Assembly (NCBI GenBank): GCA_005406025.1
Contig: BGZK01000098.1
Coordinates: 62,001 to 126,000 of the forward strand
Origin: Eumeta japonica
Taxonomy: Eukaryota; Arthropoda; Insecta; Lepidoptera; Psychidae
Direction: 5' to 3'
Length of the DNA: 64,000 bases
Under the pieces are notes generated by a model, which did not search any database, was not told the origin of the DNA, and saw only the letters and a program-made list of their open reading frames with translations. A program made the position numbers and the translations under genes. Below are positions 38,201 through 53,200 of this stretch, piece by piece. The number at the start of each line of letters is the position of its first letter. Within the stretch, counting starts at the first letter, position 1.

Positions 38201-41200
38201 AATTTTAGATTTTCATATTTTATATTACGATGAAAAACAACTGCGTCATGTTTATCTTGTATTGTAAAACTAGATGTAGCGTAAAGTGTTAACACTATTT
38301 AATACAAAAATTATTTTTTTTTACAAAAGCAATACAAGTCTTTCTTTTTTAATCTTGATATTTCGTTATATTTCGAAGTTCAAAATATAATTCCTAAATC
38401 GATAAACAACTACAAAAGTAACTGAATGGATTGGGACGAATATTTTGCTTGCTAGGTTAAATACTAGGTAAAATTTAGGACATAAAATATAAAAACTAAT
38501 AATTAGACATAGTAAAACTCAACACCTCAATCTGTAAATATGAACATAAAATGTCTAAAACTGAACAAGTCTGTGACATGATGGTGTTAGGCATACTTTA
38601 ACTGGCACCAATTCCAAAAACAACTAATTATTGCATATATTGAATGGTACAATATTTAAAAAAATACTTAATTTTATATCATCAAGAATGTTTATTATAA
38701 TACATATTTACAAACCTGAAGAGTCTCGCCTTCAATGATAAGATCGGTCTGCTCATTAGAGTCGAGGATCCTCTGCAGCCGTTCCAAGAGAGCGTGTGCA
38801 TCACGTCGGTTGATGCACTCCGAGGCAACGTGGTAGTCGGCGCCACCACCTAATCGCAGCGAACGGGCTATACACAATGCCGTCTCTAGTTTATCACCAG
38901 TTAGCATCCACACCTAAAGAATACATATTATTGCTAATGTTAAAAGCGATTGAAAATTTATATCAAAATTAAAATCTAGTTTTATATTTCGTATTGTTAC
39001 ATAATGACCTTATCGGGGGTTCAAAGACTGAGATCAGATAAAAGGAAACAAGTAGACAAGTCTCTGCTTTTCACCAAGCGTATATTCAGAAATACAGTTA
39101 CATTACATAACTATGGAACCAATTGAACAGTTGTCGTTAAGCGCAATTGACTTGTGAATGATCTGATTGCAGGAATAAGACTCACCCGTCAATGCTTTAA
39201 TTATATAATATAAATATATCTCGACTAGCCATTTAGAATGTTCTTAAAAAAAACATTTCCCTAAATGATTTAGAACAAATAAGTCGTAAATACGTCACGT
39301 CAGACATAAACAAACAAGGTTTATTGCATTCTCGAAAATCCCATCCCAAAAATAAATGCATTTAAAATAAAACATGCATAGAAAATGACAACGGGGAAGG
39401 CGGGGGTGTGAGGAAGAGGGTTGTTTATTTTGTTCTTAGACAAATTTATTACTTTTTGTTGTTTTAGCTTACGGGAGTACTTTGCAACAGTGTTATAACA
39501 CAGTTATTCTTTTTTACAGTAGAATTACAATTAAATAGAATATTATAACTCCATTATTTTATAAACATAATGTAGATCTAGAAATGTTACCTTAAAACTT
39601 TAAGAATATTAGTTTGTGTCAATATTAAATATACATTTTTCTTGATTCTTCTATAATCTTTCCATACTAACAAAAATAAAGTAAAGAAGAACTTTTTGCT
39701 TGATCGCTGCCTTAACAAACTCCTATATACATCTAAACTACTATGCAAATATTTCATTGAAAACAAATACTGCTGTTTCATAACGAGTCGTCCCAATAAA
39801 TAGAAATACTAATTACGTGATCAATAGTTAAATTTAATAGCATATGAACAATATGTGAAATCTTATGGTAAATATTTGTGAATTGTATTTTTTTTGGTGC
39901 AACCTGCTAGTTAAAATAGAGGCATACTCTTTCACAATCTACTTTGTATTGCAGACGATGAGGCTTGCGCTCATATTAATAAACGTCATTCAAATAATGC
40001 GCCATTTCGAGTGGTGTGGGAGCGAGACATATATTATTTTTCACAACGAAACTTTATAACTGTCTTGCTCTTTGCACTCTCAAGATGGAACACTGTGCAT
40101 AAGTGTGCTTTTTCAATATGGACCTTGAACCTCAAGCCCACCCTGATGATTGTGTGGTTATTGTAACATATTGTCACCAACGTGGTGACAACATTTGACA
40201 CCATGGCTTAGCATGCTATCCGAGGCATGGCTGGAATTGTTTAATTTGACTCGTCTGATATTCATGCTCATTCATCAAAATAAACCTTTAAAAAACTAAC
40301 TTTGATTCCAGCAGTGTGGAGCATTCCCAACGTTCTTGGCACATCATCGGCAAGTCTATCCTCTACGCCCGTAAGACCAAGTAGAGTCAGGTCATACTGC
40401 AGTCGAGACAATGCCACTGTAGTTCGTTCGCTGCGGTTTGTCATAGATGAACGCGCGCGTTTATATTCTTTCTAAGGCAAATAAATTACTTTATGCATTA
40501 TTCCATATAGTAATATAATTATATGGAAAAATTAAGTTTTCTTCATAGTTTCGTTAACTTTGTGGTAGTCTAATCTTATCATATTAATATTATAAATATG
40601 AAAGTTTATGTGTTTGAACCTTTGTTACTCAATCAAGGTTTAATGGTTGAACATAATTATCTGAAACTGTACAGTAATATAGTTTATACATGAGAATAAC
40701 TTATAGGTTATAATTTATAAAAATACTAAGTTTTGCCTGCAACTTTGCTTGCGTGATCGTAGAATGAATTCTTTATTTATGCCGATTGCTTACTGGTAAC
40801 ATTCATGTTCAAGAGGAATCGTGAGCAGGACGAGGATCAGGATCATGAGTGTAAATGGGATGATTTCATAACAAAACATTTGTGGCATTGTGCGTATTTT
40901 CGATGAACGAATATTGTTTTTTTTTTGGTATGGAATCGAGAACAGGTTCGAGGTCGGGATCATGGTTGATAATGTCATCAAACAATACAAAAGATCAAAG
41001 AATTTGTTGTATGTTCATGCGGGCGGAGCCGCAGATGAATTATGTATATTTCGAAAAATAGAAACAGAATGAAGATCGGAGCATGAGTGGAAGTCAAAAG
41101 CAGGGCCTGATGAAAGAATTCGTTCGATGTCCATCGGGCGGAGCCGCGGGCAAAAACTAATTCTATATAAATTTTAAAGGTTACTATAAGGGTGTTTATT

Positions 41201-44200
41201 AAAATTTATCATAATACATTTTTAGTTTACCATATTTTATGCAAAATTCAAAAATTATGTCTAGACAACAAAGATATTTTTATATATTTGTGTGTTAGGT
41301 ATAGGAATACCTAATGAGTTCTTTTAGAATTAGTTTAAAGCTATAGGAATAACATACACATTATTTTTGCTCATTTCAAAGTATAAATAATTACAAGGTA
41401 TTAACAACCAATCCACTACCCTTCTGGGAAATAGACAAAAGTTCATATAACTACAATCCTGTAGTTTCACAGTCTTTCATTTTAGTAGCAAATAAAAAAA
41501 AAAGAGATTTTGGGTATTTATCTTTACTATTCAAACTTTATTTACTGTCTTCAAGTTCTTTGTTTATTTATCAAGCTTTCCATATTACTACCTGCACTGT
41601 TTCAGATAACACTTTGATTTATAACAATGTGGGAATTGTATAAAACAATTAAATTCTATTGCAATTTTCAGGGCAGCAAAAGCATGAAAATTATAATTTT
41701 CTTAATTAAATGAAGTGGGTATTTTCTTCACATATAAAATATATAACCTGTCTATTCAAGTAACTACAACTTACATAAGCACTTTTCTTTATCTTTTATC
41801 TCAATTCTCCTGTAGTATATATTTATGACTTGTTACATGTAGTAGTCCCCTTAGCTACAAATGATGTTCCCTACATATTACCATTGAAACATAATAATTG
41901 TTATCAGATTAATAAACGTGTGTCACGTCTCTATATGTACAGCTAAGCCATCTATTCATTATGTTTGTTTGTAATCACATTCTCACATTCTTATTCTTTT
42001 TAAACAATTTTTGAATGATTTAAATATCATACAAAATAAGTAGCACATGTTTTGCTATACTTTTAATTGGTATTGTTCAGTTTTTTACAAATACCCATAA
42101 TTATTCTAAAATACAATAGTAATAATTACTATAATTGCCAACTTCTACCGGTTGAATAGAAGTCTAATATTTTTTGCAAATAAAACAGAAGAGTTACAAA
42201 ATAGATCTAGTTAGACATCTTACTTATATTTGTAACAGAGCTCAATTGTCCAGATATTTAATTAGTCAATTAAATATCTGAATTAGTCAATTAAATATCT
42301 GAACATTAACATACAACTGTTATTCATGTCATTTTCATTATTACCTTTGTAACACACGCTCTATAGTTATACTAATATTATAGTGGAGTCCCAAAAATTC
42401 AAATTTCAAGGAAAATTCTAAAATTTTAGAGTTAACGAGTTTAAGATTTAAAAAGAATGCAATGAGTCCAAGCATACACAAAGACAAGGTACACAAATAT
42501 AATATAAGGTATTTAGAAAATTGGTTTCTTTTTTTACATGTACAAAATACAATGGAACAAAAGCCCAAGATAAGTAGGCGCAGAAGGTTCGATCTACTAA
42601 AGCACGCCAAACGAAGACGCAGGCGTGCCGCCAGCCGCACAAAATAATCCCAGACCATCTCAAACCAGTGCAGTCGTGGCTGACGCGCGGACGGTATAAG
42701 ATATACCACGTATTTATCAACTAAATGACTACAATAAATGGAGTTATTGTAACTTGTTACAACGCTCCCCGACTTTTCCTTCTTCTCCCCCGCTTGTCTA
42801 TTTTACGCCATTGCGACAATTTAGTGATTGATTTCCCAGAGGCAGAGTTTCGTGCATTATACTGCTTATCATGCTGCTTAAGTACCATTATAGGTGAATT
42901 TACATTTTTCCTTTACTATTGACACAGCAATGAAAAGATAAAAAATATTTATTAAAATCCTTTAGTAGGTGTATAGATATTTAAATTAGGTTTGTTCCAA
43001 TACTATTATTGGGTCTGAATTGAATGTATGAGTTATTATTATAAAATTGGTAATATAATAATCGTTTGAGCTATACGATCTATAATAATATAAGAAACTT
43101 TTTTTGGATGTAACGGATATTTAATCTTAAAAACAAGTGGTTGATTTCGGTATTTTTTTTATTTTCCTTTTGGAGAAAAGGTAGGGCACTATATATAGTA
43201 CCTTACCAGGCACAACGGCAACAGGCCAAGAACTTTCTACAGATTATAACATTTAATTTATACTATTTAAGAAAAAAATTGGCCAAGAGCATGTCGGATC
43301 ATGCTCATTATATGGTTCCGAAGCCATTATTAAAAAGAAATGCATTACAGATGAAAAAAGTATGTTGTTACACTTTTTTCATGTTTCCCGCACAGAATAG
43401 TTATAAGCACTTTAGTCCCCTATAACTAAATAAGCAAAGAAGTATGTTGACTATTACTATTGAACTAGTGTAAACTAAAGTGCATCAGCAAAAGAGCGTA
43501 TCTTCATGGCACTTATGTCCTTTTGTTGACAAGCGCAGTTTTTCGACAATAACTTAAAAACAGAATATCCAAACATGTTCAAAATACTTTTTAATGAAAA
43601 TAGAGGGGGGGGGGGACAATTTCTGCCAATTTCAGAGCGATTATTTCCGAAATTATTCATATAATTCGAAAAAATGCTTAAAAACCTTAGTGTTTTTAAA
43701 AGAAATGTCGAAATATGTGCCACTCGTTGATGTTTGCTGAAAAAACATTTTTCAGCTTGTGTTACATGTATGGAGTGCCCCCCTAGAAATACTTATTTTT
43801 ACTATTTAACCACCAAACTAAGTAGCGGCTTATACAAGACACCTATACTATAAATTTCATCAATATACGTCTTGTAGTTTTTGAATAAAATGCCTGTGGC
43901 GGATTGTGACTTGTGGACGGACAGATGGACATGACGAAACTATAAGGTTTCTGTTATTGGCATTTTAGCTCGGAACCCTATAAATGCATTAGCACATACA
44001 ATATTATCTATTAAAAAAAAAGCGCTATGTTAAAGATAGTAATTGTGATCTAACATCTTATAAAATTTGTTATTTCTAACTTTTTAATTTTTTTAATATA
44101 TACAACATTTCATAAAATTTTCAAAAAATATGAAGTATATTGATGTTATAAAGATTACTAGCTTTCGTTCACCATTTCGTCTGCATTGACTTCGAATTTT

Positions 44201-47200
44201 ATCCCTTTCTGGAAATGTCTTTTATCCACTTACACTTATCAATAAATATATATTAAACATCACCTTATTCATCTTCAAACAGTCTAAAATAATATTGTAG
44301 TAGTAAAATACATATTTAAAATATAATCCCACAAAATTCAGAACTACCAGCTCTTAGTGCACATCCGAGAGTATGTAATTAAAATCAAATAGATGCAGGA
44401 GCGAACCTTCTCGGTGCAATTATTTTATGACAAAACATCAAATATTTCTTTTCGACTCTACTGCTATGAATTGGAGGAATTCCAAGTAAGACATTATTAT
44501 ATTCTACTAACTTCGACTTAAGAAGATTGCTTTTTGAAATTTGAGTTATAAACTAATATAAAATCTGATATCTGAAATCAAAATTTGGGTTATATTGTGA
44601 ATATGTAAAAATCAATACCTCATAGGGAAATTATTTGCATTACCAAGTTTTAATAACTTGAGATACTTGGTACTTGAGATGAAATCCCTAAATAGGGATT
44701 CCACAGAAGAGAATGGCAATTTTTTTCAACTTATTGAGAGTTCATTGAACAAGACTCGAATTACCGAGATTCCACTGTATATCGATCTCCTTTGACAATT
44801 TTTCAAAATCAATATAGACTAAAGATATTACCTCAAATATTTCATATTGACTTTTGGTCATTGACTTTTTAGCTATTACAAGAGTTCGCAGTCCCTCAGC
44901 AGCAAGGCGGTTGGACTCATTTATCAGCCAAGAGGATGGAGAAACCAGTGTGCTGAGTGCAACATCGGCACCTTTTACATAATATGTTATTTCACCAGTA
45001 CTTTCTTCCTGAAAAAAATTTTAAATTACAATTTGTATAACAGATATGAGAAGTGTACATTCATTTTGATCGCTTTCAATCATAAAATTTATACATCATT
45101 CATAAATAGTTCTTTGTTGATTCTTTGTATTATAAAAACTTTTATAATTTATAAAAACTTCATAATACTTATGGAATAGGAATATAATTTCAATTTTCAA
45201 GCAATATCAATAAAAATTTTACCTCAAACAAGAATTGGCATCTAATGAAAACCTTATTTAGTTAATAAATATTCTGCATATTGTGCTAATAATTAAGAAT
45301 TTAAATAATGTTTATTTAGTATACATTTTCACTAGAATAATATGAAAATACTGAGCACTAAATACCAGTTCCAATAAGAAGTTTCATTTGCTAAGAAATA
45401 TTCTAAGCTCAATAAAAATGAATTAATGAAGTTATGACAAACCTGGACAATGACTCCCATCATTTTGCTTTCGCTAGTGAAGGGGAAGATTTGAAGTATA
45501 TTAAATTGCAGTATTTCGTTAGCCGCCCGCAATTTTAAGGATATATTGTGCAGGTCACGTCGATACAATGAAATGCCCATCTGGAAATAAAGTAAAATCA
45601 TGTAGGAACATGACATTTGTGGTAGGTAAATAGCTATATTTAGTGATAATATTTAAATTACTCGTTTTTATTAGCATTTTAAGAGATAAGTGCCATCCAC
45701 GGACACTCACAATCCCTATAGAGTTACTAGTGCGTCGCCGGCCTTTTACGAAGGTATATAATATCTGAAGGAGGAGAAAGTGGCCGATCGGTAATTTTAG
45801 GATGAAATATGGTATCTGATGGAGAGAGAGAAGTGGGCAATCAGAACTTTTACTCATTGGATGAAATGTAACACTAGAAGATATTTCATCACATCTGTAT
45901 TATGTGAGAGTGTGGTAGCTCACCAGTCGAGCCGACCCATTTTCTGGCTGTAGTATGAAAATGGACCAACATTTCATGTTGTTCTAATCAAGAATATTAA
46001 CAATAATTTTAAAAAGCCCAAGTATTTATTATATTAAAACTGCTGTACATGTTGGAATCCATCATGCATCTTTCTGCAAATATTCATAATCTCCTTTTTG
46101 AAACAAACTTGCCAAAGTAACTATAACGAAAACATATAATTGAAAATATGCCTATAAATAACATAAATTAATAAAGAGAAGAAAAGCCTGCTCGGCGCGT
46201 GCCCAAAGTATTATTAGATTAGTCCGATTTTTCACATGTATTCCACTCACCTCTAAACAAACAAAGCAAACTAGGGCAAATTATCGCTTAAATGATACTT
46301 CATGCAACTTATGGACTTGTAGGCAGCAATGTCACCTCTACAAACTTCCCAACAATAAATCATGTTTACATATTCGATAGCTGGTGAAAGGCATTAAACA
46401 GTTAAACATTATTCACACACAATCTTATTTCAAAAACGCCAATATCGTAAACGTAACACTTCATAACAAAATACCTAAGCCTGTAAGGCCGTGCTTCCGG
46501 TTGTTGACCGTGCATCGTGCGCGCATCACCTAAGGATGTATCTCGTGAGATTACACGTTCACGTTTTGACCTATTTTTCTTAGGAACGGCTACTTCGATG
46601 ACTATGGTTTCTTTGGCAAAATTGTTCTAAAAAAGAAGGAGATTATGAATATTTGAGAAGATATGCAAGATCAATTTCATACGGTAGACATAATCTGAAT
46701 TCCTGATACGTCACGTGTTGAAATGAAAATTATGCTAAAAGTAAAACTTAAAATAATAAAATTTTATTATTTAAAGCAATGAAGTTTTAAGCTGAAATAA
46801 ACTTGTTATAATGTCGTTCTTTCCAATGCATTGCCCGATTATAATTATTGGGCAGAGTATTTCAAAGGGTTGATTTTGAATATAAATATGTTTTATTCTA
46901 TAAATATATCTATTTAATATAATAGCAATGTAATATAAGAGTGTAGTTTTAAATATTTAGTGAATGAAATAAGAAAGGGTACGTCGACGTAGTTTGACCT
47001 CTTCAAAAGAATGAATGAAAGTAGATTGATGAAAGAAATCTACAGGAAGAATGTGATTAATAAATGGTTGGCAAAAAATGTTCTAGAAAGTGTTATGCAT
47101 ATGAAATTGGTGCATATAAAGAAGGACCTAATTTTAAGAATGTTAAATCGGTAAATTTGCATTAATAATTAATGTAATATCAGTGACTCAAAAAAGGTAA

Positions 47201-50200
47201 GGATTGTACTGAGTAGACAGCTGTGATCTCATCCTACTTCTCTGAGAAGTGCATATAAAATTGAGTGATGTTAGTTATTTATTTGGACTTAATTGTGGGT
47301 CTAATAAGAAGTATTTGGTCTAATTCTGGACAATACTTACATATAGTTACAATAATTAGTTCTAACAAAAAGGCACGGTGAGATGACCACACCATATTAC
47401 ATGTATATTTCATAACATGATTTACATGATTAGCGACAAAAGTGCAGCTTTACACACATGAATAAAAAATAAATTATTATTTTCAATTCTAATCATGCAA
47501 ACAGATTTAGACCCAAATGTTGTGTTTTGGTGCCGATTATCTATATAAATTCTGGTTTCGATATACTTGTTCATAGGGTTGGAAATCTAATCATAAATAT
47601 GATCTTTGATGATGATTATCATTCAATATTACAAAGTAACTATTCAGAGATAACACCACTGAATATTGCATATCAATCCATTTGAAGGTCAAGTTTCTAG
47701 AAATAAATAGATGCTAGCTAGCATCAAAGGTGGTAATTGTAAATATTCATTGTTACCACAAAAATAAAAAGCTAAAGTAAGATGAATTTCAATTATAATT
47801 TTATTGGGTAACAGAAATGACCAATCATTAATAACATAACTTAAATTTTACAAAACTTAATAATCACCTTTAAAAAGACCTAAAACTAAGAAGTTACTAC
47901 TAATAATTTCAAAAACCTATAAAAGAAATTTCAACATATAGAATTATTATTTATGAAATATTCACAATATCTAATTAATCAATTACAGTAGAACCTCCAA
48001 CCTTTATTGCTTGCACGTGTTTACTAGTTAAATTGTATGTGTGCAAAAAAAAAAGGTTTCGGTATTTATTGCTTGCATGTGTTCACTAGTTAAATTGTTA
48101 ACGTAAACAATACATGTCATCTATTGTTCGCTTCTTCGAAATTCTTTAAAGCTTTGCGGCGGTTAACCTCAAGACATAAGTAAGCCTTGGATCATAAGTT
48201 TTTGATCATTGTCCTGGAAACATCGCTTTACTTACTGTGTGATAAAACTGGCTTAAAATGAGTTCAAAAAGAAAACTAACAACACTGACATATGCTGATA
48301 AAGGGTAGAACAAGGGTACATACATATGTACATAATTACCTCTATATTAACCTATCCCTAACATAGACCCTTGATAACTTAAAACCTCTAAAACTTAAAA
48401 TATTTTGTGTTTCCCTTGGACTTTAACTTATCGAGGTTCAACTGTATTATTTTTGGAGTTGCTGCCAGCCAACAACTGTTTGCTCATGCACTCTCTGGCC
48501 TCATGCGACTGTCTTCTTATGGTTTTGGAGTATAAAGGTTTGCATTCAACATTTAAATAGGTAGATATGATGAATATATTGTGTAATTAGGTTAAGTTAT
48601 ACAGTAAATATTTTATGTTCTGATAAAATTGTTTTGGCTGACACTCTCTCTAAAAAAAAAATAACTGATTAAATAGGTAATGTAAATATTTAATAATAAT
48701 TTAACATGTTCAAATTCCTTTTATAGGTTTTAAAAATTACTTTCTTAACTTTTTAGCTTAAGGGATTTTTGAAGATTGTTTTTGTAAAATTTAGTTTATT
48801 TCTAAATTTTTTGTGAAAATGTTTTTTTTTTTTATAATTATAGTTCGATTTTCTATGGCCCTGTAATTAATCATATTTTCCTGGCTCAATCATCAGACCA
48901 TCATTACAAAATGTAATGTATAGACACGTAATACCAAAAAGAATGAACCCAAGTTGTAGGAATTTATTAGTAGCTGCTGACCAAGTCTTCCTTACCAAAT
49001 GTAATATATAGACTCGTCCAAGCAAAAGAAATGAGCTCAAGGAGTTCACTAGTAACTAATGAATAGTTCTACCATCCACCTCCTGGTTTTATCATCAGAC
49101 CCCCCATTACAAAAGGTAATGTATAAGACTTGTCAAATAAAAAGAATGAGCCCAAAATTGAGCGATTTACTTGTAACTACTGAACAGTTGTCATTCATTG
49201 TCCACCTTCTGGCTTCATCATCAGACCCTCATTACAAAATGTAAAGAATAAGACTTGTCAATACAAAAATGAATAAGCCCAAATTCTTGGCATTTACTAG
49301 TAATTACTGAAGAGTTCCACTATCCACCTTTGACTCCTTCATCAGACCCTCAATACTAATGTGAGATTTATAAAAACAAATTGAATTATCACACACTGGA
49401 AACTTTACTAGTAATTGTTAAAGAGCAGTTTCTGTCTATAAATAGCAGTATAATTTGCTAACTACGAACTATTAAGGAGTGCTGTGGCAGTCACAAGCTC
49501 AGTAGTATGAGATGAGGGCTACCAGATGCAGATACCTGAATATCTCAAACAAATAGCTCAAACACACTATGGGTGCCCATAATGTTTAAAGGTAGCCCCT
49601 GGAACCCATGATCAGATTTTGACTTGGTGACAATGGGACTGCGTCGCGAGTATACACTTGCGAACAAAAAAATAATTTTCACAATCAGTTCATAACTGAC
49701 GAAGATATCGTCAATGTCAAAGATAGCAGTGTAACAAACACACGAAAAAAATGTAAATGAATTGAGTACCTCCTCCTTTTTTTTTAATGTTGCCCAAAAA
49801 TTGGAAATATAACAAAAAATCAAAGATATGGCACAAGGAGAATGAGAATAAAGTATGCGAATTTATTTCTTTTGGCAATTATTTTGAGATATATCCGATT
49901 GAACTGTAAAGCTATTTCATTTTAATATTGATGGTAAGTGTTCCTCCAGTGTGCTCCTAAGCTATGTCACTGTTCACATGGCTTGTGTTTGATCACCCAA
50001 GTTTTATTTCAATATAAAGAGATAAAATTATCATATGATTACTTTAAAAATGCACGAATCTTTGTTATTGTCAAAAATCTCTTTAGTTCATATTACAAGT
50101 TTTACCATAAATAAGAATTACCATATCAGTCCATTTGACGAGTGCTACTTCATCAGGACTGGAAGCCTGGTAGTCACACAGCTGCTGTTGCGGCACTGCA

Positions 50201-53200
50201 CCTCCACAGCTTTCTGACATCACTGATGACGTCATATCTAACAAATCGGAATTAAAATTATTTGTATATTGAAGGTATTTAATTAAAAGAGATCATGAAG
50301 AGGTTATTAACACTAATATAATAGAAAACACAATGAGTTTTTTCAATGTTGTCTGTATACCTCTACATTCATTATACATCAAACCAAAAAAAATGATATA
50401 CAAATATGATTTATGTATTACGACAATCCATCACCAAGAACCTGAAGTCTTCTTAGCTATATGTTTTTATTCACTAATTACAGAAGCATAAAATTTAGTT
50501 GCATATAACTACAGCATTTGGTACAGTATAACTAACGAAGATGTTTGAATATGCAAAGGCATATATATATATCTATACATATATAAGGAAAATAGGTTGT
50601 CTTTGTTCGCCAATCACGTAAAAACTACTAAACATATAGACATGGGACTAGGACCATTCAATGCGGAATGATTTGTAGATGGTTCTAGGCTACTAATTTT
50701 TTAAATTCCATAAATCCTTCGCCATTTTATTTATAAATAAAAATTACCCAGCGAAGCGGGCAAGACAGCTAGTATATATATATATATATATATAGCTATA
50801 TGCAATAAAACTGTAAGTTATTCATACCCTACACATTAATAGTATTTGAGAAATAATTATATGCAAAATCTACATAATATAAATAAACTGTAACAAAGCT
50901 ATTGTTTTGAAAATTCCTTTGTATTTCTCAGGGTAGTTGCATGCACTTGGCAGAGAAACTACGGTATAAAATAGAATAGTGTTTTCGTAATAACATCACG
51001 TGTAGTGTACTTAAACAAAGGTGAAGATATGTGTTATCATAATATGCTAACATAAAGAATAGTGAGAACGAGGCTGTAATTATGAGAAGCCTATTCTGAA
51101 ATTTATTTTGTACTGACACTAAAAAGAAAACATTGTCAGTTTCAAAAGGTAGTAAAAGAGACTGACATTTTGAGTACTCCATTTTGAAATTAATTTTATA
51201 CTAGCACTAAAAGGAAAACATTATAAGTTTCAAAAGGTCTAGTGTAGTGTGTGCTTACAATAATAACAATAATATTGGGATTCACATCACGATACAGAGA
51301 TTTTTTTTTTATACTGCCAATGAATGTTTTGTATACTGCAATGATAATAATTTTTCCAGTTTTCACATTCCAGATTGCAAAAATTTTACATTTAGGGAAT
51401 TACTTCGGTGGCTGTTGTGTTATTGAGGATTAAAAATTTCTATGTCAAATTGAAGTCCATTGAAGGATTATTTCAAATATAACATATATGTATATATCTT
51501 TTATTTTTTATAATACATATAACACATAACCAATCATCGAAAAGAAATTTCTCATTGCTGTCTTTTGGCATACTTTGAAAAGTACATTCAGAAAAAACTT
51601 AGAAAAATCATGATATTAGAAATTAGATTTGGACAGAAGAAAAATTACAAGAATAGCATTACATTAAATTTTATGTGAGACTATGTTCACAAACTCTAAA
51701 ATTTGCAATACCATACTATTTGTCAAAGGTTTTACACAAATATTGTTATTAGAAATAATGCTACAATGGATACTTTTCACGAATTTAATGCAGTATTATT
51801 TCCTAATTTTATATTTCTGTCGAAGAGAGTGATAATAAATTTTTCACCTGATTGCGCTTCTTCAACATCCTGTTCCTCATAAACGAGTGTGACATTATGG
51901 CATAATGCTATTGCCAAAACTACTTCCCAAATTTGTCGAGGTGAAGGAGATAAACTATTTAAGTCGGATGTAGGTCCAGGAGACGATGCTATTAAAGGCC
52001 CATCATTGGTCACATATTGAGTTAGAAAAGATTCCACCTATAAATAAATTTCATTAATATTTTACATTCTGTAAGTATGGAAAGGGACTCACCGAAAAAA
52101 CTACTTAAGCAGAAAATAAAATATGCAGTGCTTTGTAAACAATATTACATGTAAGAAACATAGAGTATTACCATTCTGCTCAACATATAGAAAATTGCAT
52201 TGTTGCTGGCTATATTTTTGTATGTGAGAGTAATGGTAATTTTATCTTATGTCAGCCATGTATGATAATACATGTTCAAAGAATTTGTACCAAAGGATTT
52301 TTAAAAAATGTTAAGTGTAAATTAGATTTAGTATTTTAATTTTTCATGCCATAATTTTTATATTTAGCTATATCTTAGCAAATTACTTCTTTTGAATCTG
52401 CCTTTGGCAATCAATGCAAATTGCAATGTAAAGCATTTCATGTGTTGTTTATGAAAATTAAGATTGTTTGAAATCACTTCTCATTATCCCAAACTATACT
52501 ACTACAAATAAATTTATTGTGAAAATTGAATAATCACCTCATGAAAATTAGTTGCATCAAACAAAGCATTGCCAAGATGCAGTTTCTGGAAGACCATTTC
52601 ATTTTTAGTCAATGTTCCTGTTTTGTCAGCTAACAGATATTGTATCCTACCCAACTCTTCAGGTATTGTGGTTGATCTCATGACTGTACCTTCTATCTTC
52701 TTGTCTCTTTGAATTGTCCATGAATAAAATATTTTGCCCAAATCTAAATTGACTCTTAAACTAAAATTAAAAATTTGATTTTGTTAATAAAGGCTACTTA
52801 CACATTCATGAACTTGTAACTGCTTCAGTCTTAATCTACATTTTCTCATCTGGCCTGCTTACAGCAAAGCCAATTATATAGGAAATGTTTTTCAACAATG
52901 ACGAATAAGAAATGGAAAGGTAAGACTCTCTTCAAATAGTTGCACAATAAGGCTGCATAGTCATAATAAAAAAAATACTCTACGAGTACTTTATACTTCT
53001 ATTAAGTTAAAAATAAATATGACCAAATTTAGATTAGTCAAAAATCATTTTATATTGTTGTTAAGGCAAATTTAACTATTTGATTTCAAGTGATCACATT
53101 TACCTCATTTGAACATTGGTCAACTTGACTAAGATCAGAAAAAACCTGTTACGTTCTGATTCACAAATAATATACTGACCATACAGTCACTACTAATATT

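Noticed and set aside
42341..42720. 122- and 90-codon minus-strand frames
   Set aside because: Overlapping frames with no domain; no splice sites that fit ATP9 and not needed by its gene model.
43141..43425. 94-codon frame
   Set aside because: Explained by a dispersed noncoding repeat.
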